Shown here piece after piece: positions 39,612-50,661 of a stretch of DNA of 64,000 nucleotides. Below the pieces are notes generated by a model, which was not told where the DNA came from, ran no database searches, and saw only the letters and a list, made by a program, of their open reading frames with translations. This DNA comes from an uncultured Gammaproteobacteria bacterium. GTDB taxonomy: Bacteria > Pseudomonadota > Gammaproteobacteria > Pseudomonadales > Pseudohongiellaceae. Each line of letters begins with the position of its first letter. Within the stretch, counting starts at the first letter, position 1. The DNA is taken from contig CAJWGN010000002.1 in NCBI GenBank assembly GCA_913031035.1, forward strand, positions 39,471 through 103,470, in the 5' to 3' direction. Both the position numbers and the translations under genes were made by a program.

Positions 39612-39714
39612 ATTCTTAAAAATACTATTTATTTCTCTTAAGCGTTGCACAGCAGCATGCTATAAAAACATCGGAGTCCCTTAAACGATTTCCGCTCGTA
39701 AACATGACTTGCAA

Positions 39715-41259
39715 CTAACTCTTTTTTCTTTGCATCTTCTTTATTAATATCAGCCCTACTATTTGCGCCATGACTGCGCCAATCACAATGAGACTAGACC
39801 CAGTTATCCCCGCTATAGAAAAACCGACCAAGCTGATAACTCCATTATACAAAGCATAAGGTAGCTGGGTTCTGAAATGCTCTATTTGAGGACAGCTGGC
39901 ACCTGTAGACGCAAGAATAGTTGTTTCTGAAATTGGCGAACTATGATCACCAAACAACCCCCCAGAAAGTACGGCTCCAATGCACGCATACATTGGCGCC
40001 TCAATTCCATAGGCGGTAGGAATTACCAACGGCAACATGATTGCGAACGTTCCCCAAGACGATCCAGTAGCAAAAGAGATAATCGCCGAGAGCAAAAATG
40101 CCACCATTGGAAACATCCAAGCAGGCAAACCTGCTTTAGCAACTTCTGCTATGTATTCGGCAGCCCCGAGCTCTCTACCAATATCGCTCAAAGCCCAGGC
40201 AAGTAGCAAAGTGATCGCTACCAACATCATTCCGCTGACGCCTTTAAGATAAATATCTATGCTGCTCAGAAATCCTCTTACTTTGTAGATCGACATTAGG
40301 GCAATGAGAAAAACCGCGGCAAAAAAATAAGATGTGGACAAGCCTGCTCTAAAATCTGTTCCTGAAACTTGCTCCAACGGAAAGCCTAATGGCACCAACA
40401 TAAGAGCCAATACACTAGCCATGACTAATAGAGGGCCCCAAACAAATATCGGTTTTGCGTTGGGGTGAGAAAACGCTTTTACCTGATCTGTCGAGCTATG
40501 GTCTGCTTGATCTTTCTGCTCATTAGTAATCTGTCCTTTTGCCGCTATAGCACTTTCCACATTAGCTGTATTAGCTTCAGCCTGATCCACCTTAGCCATA
40601 GCACCGAAGTCCAACCTTAAAACAGCCAACAAAGGCACCATCAATACTGCAAGCCAAGCATAGAGCTGGAAAGGTATGGTTAGAACAAATGCGGTGAACT
40701 CGCTTTCCTCGATACCTAGGGCTTCATATTCCTGATAAATCAAACTCATGATGTAAACGCCCCAGCCTATAAAAGGAACTAAGATCGCGACCGGAGATGC
40801 TGTGGAATCAATAATGTAAGCCAATTTTTGCCGAGACACTTTAAGTCTATCCATCAAAGGTCTAAACACCGGCCCGACTATTAAGGGTGTACCTAGGTCT
40901 GAAAAGAAAATAGAAATGCCACCGAGCCAAGCTGCAATTTGCGCCTGCATAGGCGTTTTCACCCAATGATTAATCCGCCTGGCAAAAGCAGCCCCGCCAC
41001 CACTTTGCTCAACCAGCGCTACAAACCCACCAATAAATGCCAAAAGCACTAGTACGCCCGCGTTATAACTATCAGTAAGCTCTGGAATCAGGTGCGATTT
41101 AACCATTATGCCAAGTGCAGCGAATGGCTGCGGCCCATTGATCATCAATACACCAGCCAGTACCCCGGTAAATAAACCCACTATGACATTACGTGTAGTC
41201 AGGGACAGTACCAGTGCAACTCCAATGGGAATCAGCGAAGTAATTTCAGTTTCATTCAT
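39715..41259 (-). CDS. NhaC-type Na+/H+ antiporter family protein
   Basis: LVPFIGWGVYIMSLIYQ; SFATGSSWGTFAIMLPLVIPTAYGI; GAVLSGGLFGDHSSPISETTILASTGASC. Confidence 0.9.
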   Translation of the reverse strand: MNETEITSLIPIGVALVLSLTTRNVIVGLFTGVLAGVLMINGPQPFAALGIMVKSHLIPELTDSYNAGVLVLLAFIGGFVALVEQSGGGAAFARRINHWVKTPMQAQIAAWLGGISIFFSDLGTPLIVGPVFRPLMDRLKVSRQKLAYIIDSTASPVAILVPFIGWGVYIMSLIYQEYEALGIEESEFTAFVLTIPFQLYAWLAVLMVPLLAVLRLDFGAMAKVDQAEANTANVESAIAAKGQITNEQKDQADHSSTDQVKAFSHPNAKPIFVWGPLLVMASVLALMLVPLGFPLEQVSGTDFRAGLSTSYFFAAVFLIALMSIYKVRGFLSSIDIYLKGVSGMMLVAITLLLAWALSDIGRELGAAEYIAEVAKAGLPAWMFPMVAFLLSAIISFATGSSWGTFAIMLPLVIPTAYGIEAPMYACIGAVLSGGLFGDHSSPISETTILASTGASCPQIEHFRTQLPYALYNGVISLVGFSIAGITGSSLIVIGAVMAQIVGLILIKKMQRKKS

Positions 41260-41612
41260 AGTGTATTTGGCACATAAGGGGCAGCAATTAGCCGCCTTTC
41301 AATAAAAATTAAATAACAGACAAACCATTGTGACTCATAGGGTCCGCGCATACCAAACCAGCCTCCTAAATCAGCATCAATCCTCTAGTCATTCTTTGTT
41401 TACTTCATCTATTAATCGGTTTTTACGAAGTATTTAACAGCTATTTACGAAGGGATTTTCGAGCCGCAATGGGTGATCCTTCGCTTTATACGAATAGTTA
41501 ACAAGAAAATCACTGAGCTGAAAATGGTATCAGGGAATAGTCAACGCTAATTATTCTTATTTATTACAATAAGTTCCAAAAATCAACGTTCGATACCGAG
41601 GACAAAATATCT

Positions 41613-43190
41613 ATGCTCAATTCTTTAAAAAGCGACCTGCCTGCCAGCATCGTCGTGTTTTTTGTAGCCTTACCCCTGTGTTTGGGCATCGCTTTGGCCA
41701 GTGGCGCACCACTGTTTTCTGGATTAATCGCCGGAATTATCGGAGGCATCGTGGTTGGTATACTAAGCGGCTCCCAAATTGGAGTCAGTGGCCCTGCGGC
41801 AGGCTTGGCGGCGATCGTATTGGCGGCTATATCCTCCCTTGGTAGTTTCGAGAATTTTCTTATGGCGGTCGTGCTTGGCGGCGTCATCCAAATCGTATTA
41901 GGTATCTTGAAAGCTGGCATTATCGGCTATTACTTTCCCTCATCTGTCATTAAGGGCATGCTGACAGGCATAGGTATCATTATTATCCTAAAACAGATTC
42001 CCCATTTTTTCGGTTACGATGCTGACCCAGAAGGTGATTTTGCATTCTTTCAAGTAGACGGTGGCAACACCTTCTCTAGCATCATCAATACCATCGACAA
42101 TGTCAGCCCAGGGGCCACTCTAATCGCCATGATTAGCATGGGGATCTTATTGCTTTGGGATATAGTGCTATCCAAAAAATCGAGGGTCTTCCAGTTGGTC
42201 CAAGGCCCTTTGGTAGTCGTCGCGGCAGGTATCATTTTTTATCTGCTCACGCGCAATAACGAGACATTTTCAATATCCGCCGAGCACCTTGTAAGCGTGC
42301 CCACGCCGGATAGCGTGTCTTCGTTTTTTGGTCAATTTATAACACCTAATTTTGGTGCTATTACCAATCCCCAAGTTTGGCTAACCGCATTTACGATCGC
42401 TTTAGTCGCCAGTCTCGAGACCCTACTTTGCGTCGAGGCTACCGACAAATTAGACACCCAAAAGCGGGTAACACCAACCAACAGAGAATTACTGGCACAG
42501 GGTACAGGGAACATTCTTTCAGGAATGATCGGCGGCCTTCCTATCACTCAGGTAATAGTTCGCAGCTCAGCCAACGTTCAGTCTGGTGGTCGCACCAAGA
42601 TCTCAGCCATTGTTCATGGCATTTTCTTGTTAATTTTCGTGGTGATGGCGCCCGGGCTACTCAATATGATTCCTTTGTCTGTACTGGCGGCGATTCTCTT
42701 CACTGTGGGATACAAGCTTGCTAAGCCTGTGCTGTTTAAAACAATGTATGCTTTAGGCTGGAAGCAGTTTTTGCCCTTCGCGGTGACTGTATTTGGAATA
42801 ATCTTTACTGACTTACTTTTCGGCATAGGCATGGGCTTGGCAGTTGGAGTCGTTGTTATTCTCATTAAGAGCTACCAAAACTCATTTTTCCTGCACAAAG
42901 AAGACGGCCAGGGCTCTGGACGAATTAAAATGACCTTCGCTGAAGAAGTGACTTTTTTCAACAAAGGCGCCATTTTAAAAGAACTGGACAGCCTCCCAAG
43001 CGGCACTTTTCTTGAGCTGGACATAAGCAACAATCGCTATCTTGACCATGACATCATAGAGATCTTGGATGACTTCTCCCACAAAGCGAAGCTAAGAGAC
43101 ATCACTATTCAAATCATTTCCGAAAAAGGCGCAGTGGAAAACCCGGCAAGTTATTTGGAATACTTCAAATCGAGCCCTCAAACAGCTTAA
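41613..43190 (+). CDS. SulP-family anion (possibly bicarbonate) transporter with short STAS region
   Basis: LPASIVVFFVALPLCLGIALASGAPLFSGLIAGIIGGIVVGILSGSQIGVSGPAAGLA; SLETLLCVEATDKLD; NILSGMIGGLPITQVIVRSSANVQSGGRTK. Confidence 0.93.
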   Translation: MLNSLKSDLPASIVVFFVALPLCLGIALASGAPLFSGLIAGIIGGIVVGILSGSQIGVSGPAAGLAAIVLAAISSLGSFENFLMAVVLGGVIQIVLGILKAGIIGYYFPSSVIKGMLTGIGIIIILKQIPHFFGYDADPEGDFAFFQVDGGNTFSSIINTIDNVSPGATLIAMISMGILLLWDIVLSKKSRVFQLVQGPLVVVAAGIIFYLLTRNNETFSISAEHLVSVPTPDSVSSFFGQFITPNFGAITNPQVWLTAFTIALVASLETLLCVEATDKLDTQKRVTPTNRELLAQGTGNILSGMIGGLPITQVIVRSSANVQSGGRTKISAIVHGIFLLIFVVMAPGLLNMIPLSVLAAILFTVGYKLAKPVLFKTMYALGWKQFLPFAVTVFGIIFTDLLFGIGMGLAVGVVVILIKSYQNSFFLHKEDGQGSGRIKMTFAEEVTFFNKGAILKELDSLPSGTFLELDISNNRYLDHDIIEILDDFSHKAKLRDITIQIISEKGAVENPASYLEYFKSSPQTA

Positions 43191-43209
43191 ATATTTTCTA
43201 AACCTAGAA

Positions 43210-43243
43210 AGGCCCCAAACCTAAAAGCTGGGGCCTATTTTTT
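43210..43243 (+). terminator. Rho-independent terminator after SulP
   Basis: AGGCCCCA-aacctaaaagc-TGGGGCCT-ATTTTTT. Confidence 0.92.
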
Positions 43244-43438
43244 AACTGAGTTTACATCGTTCGATTCCCTCTCAAGCCCTGCTCAGCAAAAGCTTAGGCC
43301 ATGCAAGCGCCTCACCGATCCTCAAAGAATCATGGCAGTTTGTAACAAACGCTAATTATTACGGACTATTCCAAGTACAATCTCGTTCTCTTTAAATCCG
43401 GTGGCTATAAGTTCGCCCCTTAATTATTAAAACAGGCC

Positions 43439-45616
43439 TTGGTTGTGTTTCCATTACGTATTATCCGCAGTGCTTCTCTATTATTACCGTCGATTCTCAC
43501 CTTATTCCTCGCCACTTCAAACTCAGCATTAGCTCAGGTTAGCGAAGATGGGAACTCAACGATTGTCTACCCCGCGTCTTTCTTTGATCAGTTTGTTCCA
43601 ATTACAGCTTTGGACATGCTGGATCGAATCCCGGGACAGGAAACTTCAGCAAGTCCAGGTCCAGGCCCCGGCGGCAACCCATCATCCGGAGGGCGTGGCC
43701 TAGGCAGTGGTAGCGGCGAAAACCAGATCCTAATCAATGGCAAACGCGTCGCCGGCAAGAGCAATCAAGCTAGCGAGCAGTTAAATCGAATCACCGCCGA
43801 CCAAGTGAAAGAGTTTCAAATTATTCGCGGCACCTCCGGCGATTTGGATGTCCGCGGCAGCGGGCAAGTTGTTAACGTCATTTTGTTCGAAGAACTGTCT
43901 TCTACCAGCATTTCCTATCAGGCAAGTTTAGATGCCTACCAAGATGGCGAAATCAAACCTGGCGCCGTGTTCTCTATCAGCGGCCAAGGCCGCGGGTTTA
44001 ATTATTTAATCAGCGCAACTAGCGAGCCTCGCTACAACAACTCCATCGGCAGAGAGACCAGTATTCTCGGCGATTTCTTACCTAACGATTTAGTTCGTGA
44101 AGAATTTACCGTCGATCGAACCAATAACGAACTTAGTCTGAATATTGGCTACGACATCGCCAGCAACAGTAGCATCAGATTCAATGCTCTTTATGGTAAC
44201 AACGACAATCCAACGGATGTCGACCGGGTGACTGCCAACCTAAGAACAACTCCCAACGGCATTAAGCTTGAGCGCGAGGACGTGCCCGGCGAACGCGACA
44301 ATTGGGAGATTGGCGGTGACTACGAATTCACCAGAGACAATGGCCATCGGTTCAAGCTTTTGGCGATAGCGAACCAAGACAACAGAGATACCACTAGAAA
44401 TCGATTTCTAACACTGGGTGATGGCTCGGAGGAGCAAAATTTATTTTTAAATACGGGTGCCATCACAGAAGAGCGGATCGTCCGGGCCGCCTACACCTTA
44501 GACCTTTTTGATAGCCAAGACTTAGAATTTGGCATAGAAGGAGCCCAGACAACATTAGACGCTTCCCTAGCCTTAGGGCTTATTGATGCAACAGGCACTC
44601 CGTCACCTAACTTCGGCGGCCTTGTTCCTCAAACTGTTAGCAATGCAAATTCTACTGTTGAGGAAATAAGATTCGAGCCTTTCTTGATTCATAACTGGAG
44701 AATAGATCCAAAACTATCCGTTGAATCAACATTGTTGTACGAAGAGTCTGAAATATCCCAATCCGGCGACGTCTCAAACCAGCGAGATTTTAGCTTCATA
44801 AAACCAAAAATTGATATTCGTTACGACCTCACACCAACATTGCAACTTCGAGGCGGCGTTGAACGAATTGTAAGCCAACTGAGTTTTCGTGATTTCGTGG
44901 CCGCTAATGACGAAACTGACAATGATGTAAACACTCTTGGCGGCAATGCCGAGCTAAGACAACAAACTCAATGGCGCTATACCTTAAACACTGAATATCG
45001 TCTTCCAAATGACATCGGTGTATTGAGTGGCGAATTTTTCTATGCTGATCATCAGGATGTTATAGACAGGGTCGATGCTTCCACGTCGGAGGATAATTTA
45101 CTGTCTGCCAACGGAAATATAGGTGACGGAATAGAATACGGCATGAACCTTAATGCCAGTATGCGCATGAATATGCTCAACTTACCGAATCTACAGCTAA
45201 CCTCTGCTTTTACTCTTCAAGACTCTGAAGTAACTGATCCATTTTTAGGAGTTAAGCGCCGTTTTCAGCTTTATAACCGCGGCCGATTTACCTTTGCCTT
45301 TAGGCATGACATACCCAAATGGAGGATGAACTGGGGCATGCAATATTTTGACCGCATAGATGGCGGAGTGTTCCGCTATGAGGTTAACGACGTCGAGTTT
45401 CAAGTAGGCGAACCAAGAGTGAATTTCTTTTCTGAATTTATAGACAGCCGCGGCATTACTTACAGATTCGACGCTGGCGCCTTAACAAATGGCGCCCAGA
45501 TAAGAAGGAGAACGCGCTTCATCGGCAGAACTGCAGCTGGCATCCTTGAAGAGATTGAATACCGTGACATCACTACAGGCTTAGAGTTGGGTTTAACTAT
45601 CAATGGAACTTTCTAA
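43439..45616 (+). CDS. TonB-dependent receptor-like outer membrane protein
   Basis: Signal peptide; GRGLGSGSGENQILINGKRVAGKSNQASEQLNRITADQVKEFQIIRGTSGDLDVRGSGQVVNVIL; C-terminal beta-strand ending GTF. Confidence 0.88.
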   Translation: MVVFPLRIIRSASLLLPSILTLFLATSNSALAQVSEDGNSTIVYPASFFDQFVPITALDMLDRIPGQETSASPGPGPGGNPSSGGRGLGSGSGENQILINGKRVAGKSNQASEQLNRITADQVKEFQIIRGTSGDLDVRGSGQVVNVILFEELSSTSISYQASLDAYQDGEIKPGAVFSISGQGRGFNYLISATSEPRYNNSIGRETSILGDFLPNDLVREEFTVDRTNNELSLNIGYDIASNSSIRFNALYGNNDNPTDVDRVTANLRTTPNGIKLEREDVPGERDNWEIGGDYEFTRDNGHRFKLLAIANQDNRDTTRNRFLTLGDGSEEQNLFLNTGAITEERIVRAAYTLDLFDSQDLEFGIEGAQTTLDASLALGLIDATGTPSPNFGGLVPQTVSNANSTVEEIRFEPFLIHNWRIDPKLSVESTLLYEESEISQSGDVSNQRDFSFIKPKIDIRYDLTPTLQLRGGVERIVSQLSFRDFVAANDETDNDVNTLGGNAELRQQTQWRYTLNTEYRLPNDIGVLSGEFFYADHQDVIDRVDASTSEDNLLSANGNIGDGIEYGMNLNASMRMNMLNLPNLQLTSAFTLQDSEVTDPFLGVKRRFQLYNRGRFTFAFRHDIPKWRMNWGMQYFDRIDGGVFRYEVNDVEFQVGEPRVNFFSEFIDSRGITYRFDAGALTNGAQIRRRTRFIGRTAAGILEEIEYRDITTGLELGLTINGTF

Positions 45617-45631
45617 CCTGGAATTTGTAAT

Positions 45632-47062
45632 CTAGATATTTGGATGCCTTAAATGCCAATTGCTTGCTTGCTCGTATGCGTAAGCAATTCGGCATAAGAT
45701 TGCCTCGGACATACTCCTGCCAAGAAATTGAACAGCGTAGGGAGTATTAGCCTCTGAAAACCCGCAAGGAACCGTTATAGTAGGTGTTCCAGCCAAATCT
45801 GCAGGTATTGTAAATTGCCCCTGAAAATTTTGAATGACCGGTTTCAGGGTGCCCATATCACCATACTGCAGCTGCGCCTCCAACTCAAAAACAGAACCCC
45901 CCGACGGACAAATTACCGCATCAACATCGGCCAACTGTTTTTCGAAACGACTTGTGATCTCAGCGCGAAGAACCATTGCGGCCCTATAGTCGGCCTCAGT
46001 CATATTCAGACCCAACTCTAACACGTCGCCCAAATAGCCTCCGTAATCCTTGGCCCGGGAGGGATAGGTTTCCCGGTGCGCCTGCAACGCTTCAAAAGCC
46101 GTGATCGGAAGCCAAGCTGCTCTGAGCTCCACAGGGCCATCTTCAGGCATAGAAACCGGAACCAACTTTGCACCCAAATGCACAAGAGTCTCTATCACTT
46201 TAGTAATTGCTGAAACTAAACCAGGATTTGTTCCTTCGCTAATATAGCGTTCATCCACACCAATTTTTATGCCGCTCAAGCTCAGACTCAATGAATCTAC
46301 AATATTTGGAACCGCAGCCTGCAAACTTGTTTCGTCACGATGATCGAAACCTGCTATTGCTTCGAACACCACCGCTGTGTCTTTTACAGTACGAGTCATC
46401 GGCCCCACATGATCAAGCGATTGCGCTAAGGCCATAACTCCAAAACGACTCACTCGCCCATAAGTAGGTTTTAAACCAACAATACCATTTGCCATAGCAG
46501 GATAACGTATTGAACCACCTGTGTCTGTGCCAAGGCTAGCGAAGCAAAGACCCCCTGCCGTTGCAACTCCGGAACCGCTGGACGACACGCCCGCCCAAAG
46601 ATGGGCACCCCATGGATTTATGGGAATGTCGAAGTCTCTGTTATATCCTGAAAGCGCGCCTTCAGTGAGGTTGAGTTTCCCTAACAATACAGCGCCGGCA
46701 GTTTCTAGCTTTTCCACAACGCTCGCATCAAAGCTCGGCACAAAGTCTTTTCGGACTTTAAGCCCACCCATGGTTCTAATATCTTTAGTAAAACAGAGAT
46801 CTTTTACGGCGATAGGGATGCCATGAAGCAAACCTCTATAATTCCCTGCCCCAATTTCTACTTCTGCTTTCTTGGCTGCAAGCATTGCCCGATCAGCTGT
46901 CACGGTTGCATAACTAAGCAAGGTCTTATCGACCTCGTAAATACGTCTCAGCATTAGTTCAGTCAATTCGACAGGGGAAAGCTCCCCTTGCTGAATCAAT
47001 TTAGCAACCTGACTTAAACTATCGTAGTGAATGGAATTTGCCATATTAAGTTGGGTCGCCAC
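45632..47062 (-). CDS. Amidase signature family protein
   Basis: LLHGIPIAVKDLCFTKDIRTMGG; GVSSSGSGVATAGGLCFASLGTDTGGSIRYPA. Confidence 0.94.
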   Translation of the reverse strand: MATQLNMANSIHYDSLSQVAKLIQQGELSPVELTELMLRRIYEVDKTLLSYATVTADRAMLAAKKAEVEIGAGNYRGLLHGIPIAVKDLCFTKDIRTMGGLKVRKDFVPSFDASVVEKLETAGAVLLGKLNLTEGALSGYNRDFDIPINPWGAHLWAGVSSSGSGVATAGGLCFASLGTDTGGSIRYPAMANGIVGLKPTYGRVSRFGVMALAQSLDHVGPMTRTVKDTAVVFEAIAGFDHRDETSLQAAVPNIVDSLSLSLSGIKIGVDERYISEGTNPGLVSAITKVIETLVHLGAKLVPVSMPEDGPVELRAAWLPITAFEALQAHRETYPSRAKDYGGYLGDVLELGLNMTEADYRAAMVLRAEITSRFEKQLADVDAVICPSGGSVFELEAQLQYGDMGTLKPVIQNFQGQFTIPADLAGTPTITVPCGFSEANTPYAVQFLGRSMSEAILCRIAYAYEQASNWHLRHPNI

Positions 47063-47150
47063 GCATTAGAGGATGACCTTGTAGGCCATAGGTAAAAAAT
47101 TGAACGTAAATTTAAAGCCCACAGCTGCTTTTTCCAAGCCTGAGACTCGT

Positions 47151-47597
47151 TTAGGGTGTTGGAATCGCATGGCCAATCATCTTGCTTCCCTCAAACACAG
47201 CTAAATCCATAACATTGCGATCATCTACGAATACGAAATCCAAGACTTCGTTAGTGTTGCTATCTGAATGCAGCATTACAAAAAACATTTCACCTGGCGC
47301 TAAGCCCATAAATACCTCTATGTCGACATTAGTGTTTATGCCGTTGTTGAGAAATGTAGAGGCAATATACTTATCACCATTCGCGGCTCCATCCTCGAAC
47401 GGATGAATAACCAGCCAACCGTCACCATCAATCTGCACTTCAGAGAAAGTAAGAATAGTGCCGTCTCTACGAACATCCTCGACGTTGATCCAGTTTTTAT
47501 CGCCGTTACCCATACTCATCGCTTGAGCGAGAACAGTCATTGGGATAAACAAGACAACAAGCGCTGCTGTGACGATTTTGATAGCAACAAAATTCAT
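47151..47597 (-). CDS. Exported protein with DUF7282-like domain
   Basis: Signal peptide; VQIDGDGWLVIHPFEDGAANGDKYIASTFLNNGINTNVDIEV...MFFVMLHSDSNTNEVLDF. Confidence 0.65.
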   Translation of the reverse strand: MNFVAIKIVTAALVVLFIPMTVLAQAMSMGNGDKNWINVEDVRRDGTILTFSEVQIDGDGWLVIHPFEDGAANGDKYIASTFLNNGINTNVDIEVFMGLAPGEMFFVMLHSDSNTNEVLDFVFVDDRNVMDLAVFEGSKMIGHAIPTP

Positions 47598-47662
47598 AGC
47601 CCCTCCTCTTTTCAGACTCAAATTATTTTTGTTATGTTAGCAAACAGGACACTACCATTTTT

Positions 47663-48676
47663 CTACTCGATACTGCCAATATGCCCCAACACCTGTGGGA
47701 TTATCGAATCGGCATGGGTAGTCATTAACCAATGCTCACCGTCAGTTTCAACGACCTTATAAGGACCTTTCATATACTGTGCTTGATCAAGCACTGCGGA
47801 CTTTCCCACGGCAGGGTCATTTGCCCCCCAAACGAATAAGGTTGGCACTGAAGTTTCAGGTGAGGCCGTTAGTCTATCGCTTAAATTTCCCATTTGGCGG
47901 TACCAGTTAAGCGCTGACGACAAGGCTTTCGGCTCTGAAAACACCGCCAAATATTCAGCTATATTCTCAGCGTCCATACCCTCATAAACGCTCTTCAAAA
48001 GTGCTAGACCGTTAAATGTAAAGAGCACCTCGGGGACGATAGGGGTGTTAAATAAAGTAAAGTAACTGCTTTTGGATTGCTGGTCCGGGTCGTTTTGCAG
48101 GGCGTCTGAAAATGCCTGCGGGTGAGCTATAGATATACCTGTCCAGCTAAGCACTCGATCTGGGTGCTCAAGCACCGTTGCCCAACCAACCGCGGCGCCC
48201 CAGTCATGGCCTATTAAATGAAAGGTTTCCGCATTCAGCACATCGGCTATTTCCAATACATCGCTCACTAAGTTGGCCAGCGCATACTCAGTCGCATCGC
48301 CCGGTCTCGCCCCCGGGCTATAGCCGCGCTGATCAAAGGCAATCACACGATAGCCATTATCAGCCAGGACTTGAATAAGGGGTTTCCACATTGCGGAAGT
48401 GACAGGAAAACCGTGCAACAAGATTACGGTTGGCCGTTCTGGCCCATCACCTGCAACTCTCGCTCTGAATTCAAGCCCATTTGCTTGGATTCTTAGCAAG
48501 GGATTATCGATAAACAGCGAGTTTTGCGTATACAAAGGCAACGCTTCGGTCTGTTTGGTATGGCTAAAACCGGAATCCAAAGATAAAAAGGACCCCATTC
48601 CAGCAATTAAGACCATCAGTAGCGTTAGCCCGACTAGGCCCACTCCTGTTTTCTTTAGCAGCTTAATCAGCATCAC
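47663..48676 (-). CDS. Alpha/beta hydrolase (epoxide hydrolase-like)
   Basis: VILLHGFPVTSAMWKPLIQVLADNGYRVIAFDQRGYSPGARP; LIGHDWGAAVGW; DGEHWLM. Confidence 0.92.
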   Translation of the reverse strand: MMLIKLLKKTGVGLVGLTLLMVLIAGMGSFLSLDSGFSHTKQTEALPLYTQNSLFIDNPLLRIQANGLEFRARVAGDGPERPTVILLHGFPVTSAMWKPLIQVLADNGYRVIAFDQRGYSPGARPGDATEYALANLVSDVLEIADVLNAETFHLIGHDWGAAVGWATVLEHPDRVLSWTGISIAHPQAFSDALQNDPDQQSKSSYFTLFNTPIVPEVLFTFNGLALLKSVYEGMDAENIAEYLAVFSEPKALSSALNWYRQMGNLSDRLTASPETSVPTLFVWGANDPAVGKSAVLDQAQYMKGPYKVVETDGEHWLMTTHADSIIPQVLGHIGSIE

Positions 48677-48769
48677 TACTTTCCTTATAACAACTTACCC
48701 TGTTGCTAATTGGCTCGCTTTAACTCACAAAGAAACTGCGTTTCGCAGCTTATCTTAATGGCCTCTGTC

Positions 48770-50149
48770 CTAGGTAACGTCAAGCTCTAACGCCATCTCT
48801 GCATCCGGCTTTAAATTTTTAAGCTTGATCGCCAACTCTCTTCGCACTAGCAAATAGCTTACCACCCCTTGAACGGTGACGGAGAGAATTGATACGTACC
48901 AAACTTGCTCAATAGTAAATCCTGGCTGGTACTTTAAATAAACTGCAATCGGAATAAAAATGCTTAATCGAATGACAGAACTAAGCAACGCAGGCCTAGT
49001 ATTGCCTAGTCCTTGAAATACCCCAGAGCAAGTGAAGACTATTCCTTGCGCGATGAAGTTAAGAGAAATCAACTGCAGAAAGCCAGCACCCACCATGATC
49101 ACTTCTTCATCACTGGTAAAAAATGTCATTAAGAGCTCTGGGCGCAGTAGTAGCAACACTGTTGTTACTGCCATGACTATACTAGAAAGTAATATCCCCT
49201 TATTAAAAGTATCCCGCACCCGTCCCCCAAACCCAGCACCAAAATTTTGACCAATAATAGGACCAACAGCAAAAGCAATTGCCATGGTTGGCATAAAGAT
49301 AGACTGCATAATCCGCCCGCCAATGCTAAAGCCGGCCTGAGCGGCGGCGCCAAAATCCTGAATTAACCAATAAACCATTGAGAAGTAGAGAAATAAAATC
49401 GCCATTTCCCCGCCGGCTGGCAAACCAATATCAAACATCTTGCGCCAAATATCAAAGCGAGGACGCCAAAGGCTGCGCTCGAATGACACATACTTTTCCA
49501 TTTTGAAAAAATAGAGAGCGAGAAGCGCGACTCCGACTGATATAGAAATTGTACTTGCTAAGCCAGCACCTAGAACACCGAGCGCTGGACCCGGACCCCA
49601 GCCGGCAATCAGTATTGGTGCCAGAATAGTATTAAGAACCACGGTTAACACTTGAATTATCATTGCAGGCTTAACTATTCCTGTCGCCCGCAAAGACGAC
49701 GACATCGCCATCATCGCAAACTGCAAAGCCATGCCCGGTAAAAACCAAAAAAGGAAAACCACCCCTTCGTTTAAAGCGGCTTCATCTGCTGTAATTGCCC
49801 CAAGATAGGGCTTCGAAAAAGCGTAGCCCAAGACCAAAGTGATAACAGCGCAAATAGCGGACAACACCAATGACTGATTGAAAACCAAATTAGCTCCAGC
49901 CTGATCTTTCCGTCCGACCGATTGCGAGATCATCGCAACCGCACTAACGCCGAGAACTTGAGTGAGAGCCATAATCATAAAGAGAATAGTGCCAGCGGCC
50001 CCAACACCGGCGACAGCATCATCACTAATGGCTGCTACAAAGTACAAATCAACTAACAAATAAAGTGTTTGAAAGATCATTCCAGCAGCGACAGGAATTG
50101 CCATCGCCAGAATTATTTTTGTAGAAGAACCTTTGGTAAGGTCTTTCAT
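48770..50149 (-). CDS. MATE-family efflux transporter
   Basis: SSTKIILAMAIPVAAGMIFQTLYLLVDLYFVAAISDDAVAGVGAAGTI; GPIIGQNFGAG. Confidence 0.93.
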   Translation of the reverse strand: MKDLTKGSSTKIILAMAIPVAAGMIFQTLYLLVDLYFVAAISDDAVAGVGAAGTILFMIMALTQVLGVSAVAMISQSVGRKDQAGANLVFNQSLVLSAICAVITLVLGYAFSKPYLGAITADEAALNEGVVFLFWFLPGMALQFAMMAMSSSLRATGIVKPAMIIQVLTVVLNTILAPILIAGWGPGPALGVLGAGLASTISISVGVALLALYFFKMEKYVSFERSLWRPRFDIWRKMFDIGLPAGGEMAILFLYFSMVYWLIQDFGAAAQAGFSIGGRIMQSIFMPTMAIAFAVGPIIGQNFGAGFGGRVRDTFNKGILLSSIVMAVTTVLLLLRPELLMTFFTSDEEVIMVGAGFLQLISLNFIAQGIVFTCSGVFQGLGNTRPALLSSVIRLSIFIPIAVYLKYQPGFTIEQVWYVSILSVTVQGVVSYLLVRRELAIKLKNLKPDAEMALELDVT

Positions 50150-50661
50150 AAGTGCTTAGCCTCGCAAGGTTTACGTGGCTGTAGATAAGCCAAGGGTTTT
50201 GAGCCGATTTTAACGGCATAAATTTTTTACTAACTTATTGAAATAGTGCCGAAAATTAGAAATTTGGTTGTATATTTTTGTCGCCTATTGCAAGCCAAAC
50301 AAAATTAGGATCAACCATTGGCTAGTGAGTTGCAGTCCATTTCAATGGGGTTTAATTAACCTATCACGCTTACTGCAATCCAAATATAGCGGGGGTGGAG
50401 CTGAAGATAGAGCTTACATCCTACCTCACCAGTGTCACCCGGCCGCATATCTAGCCTGCCCTAACGTATCTCACCATAGGCCCCCATTCCGTACTCTTAT
50501 TCTAATGTAACGAGGCACTTATATCAGCCTAGATGATACTCCGTTAACCGGTTCTAAAGGTTGGGTGTCTTTTTTGGTTGGACCTGAGGCACAATGACCG
50601 CAATAATGAACCCGCTAACGATTAGCGCTCACCGTGTTCGCCAAAAAGTGTCAACTACAAA

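Noticed and set aside
48178-48378. Antisense ORFs inside strong CDSs (many in the track)
   Set aside because: No recognisable domains; expected by chance opposite genes of this base composition.
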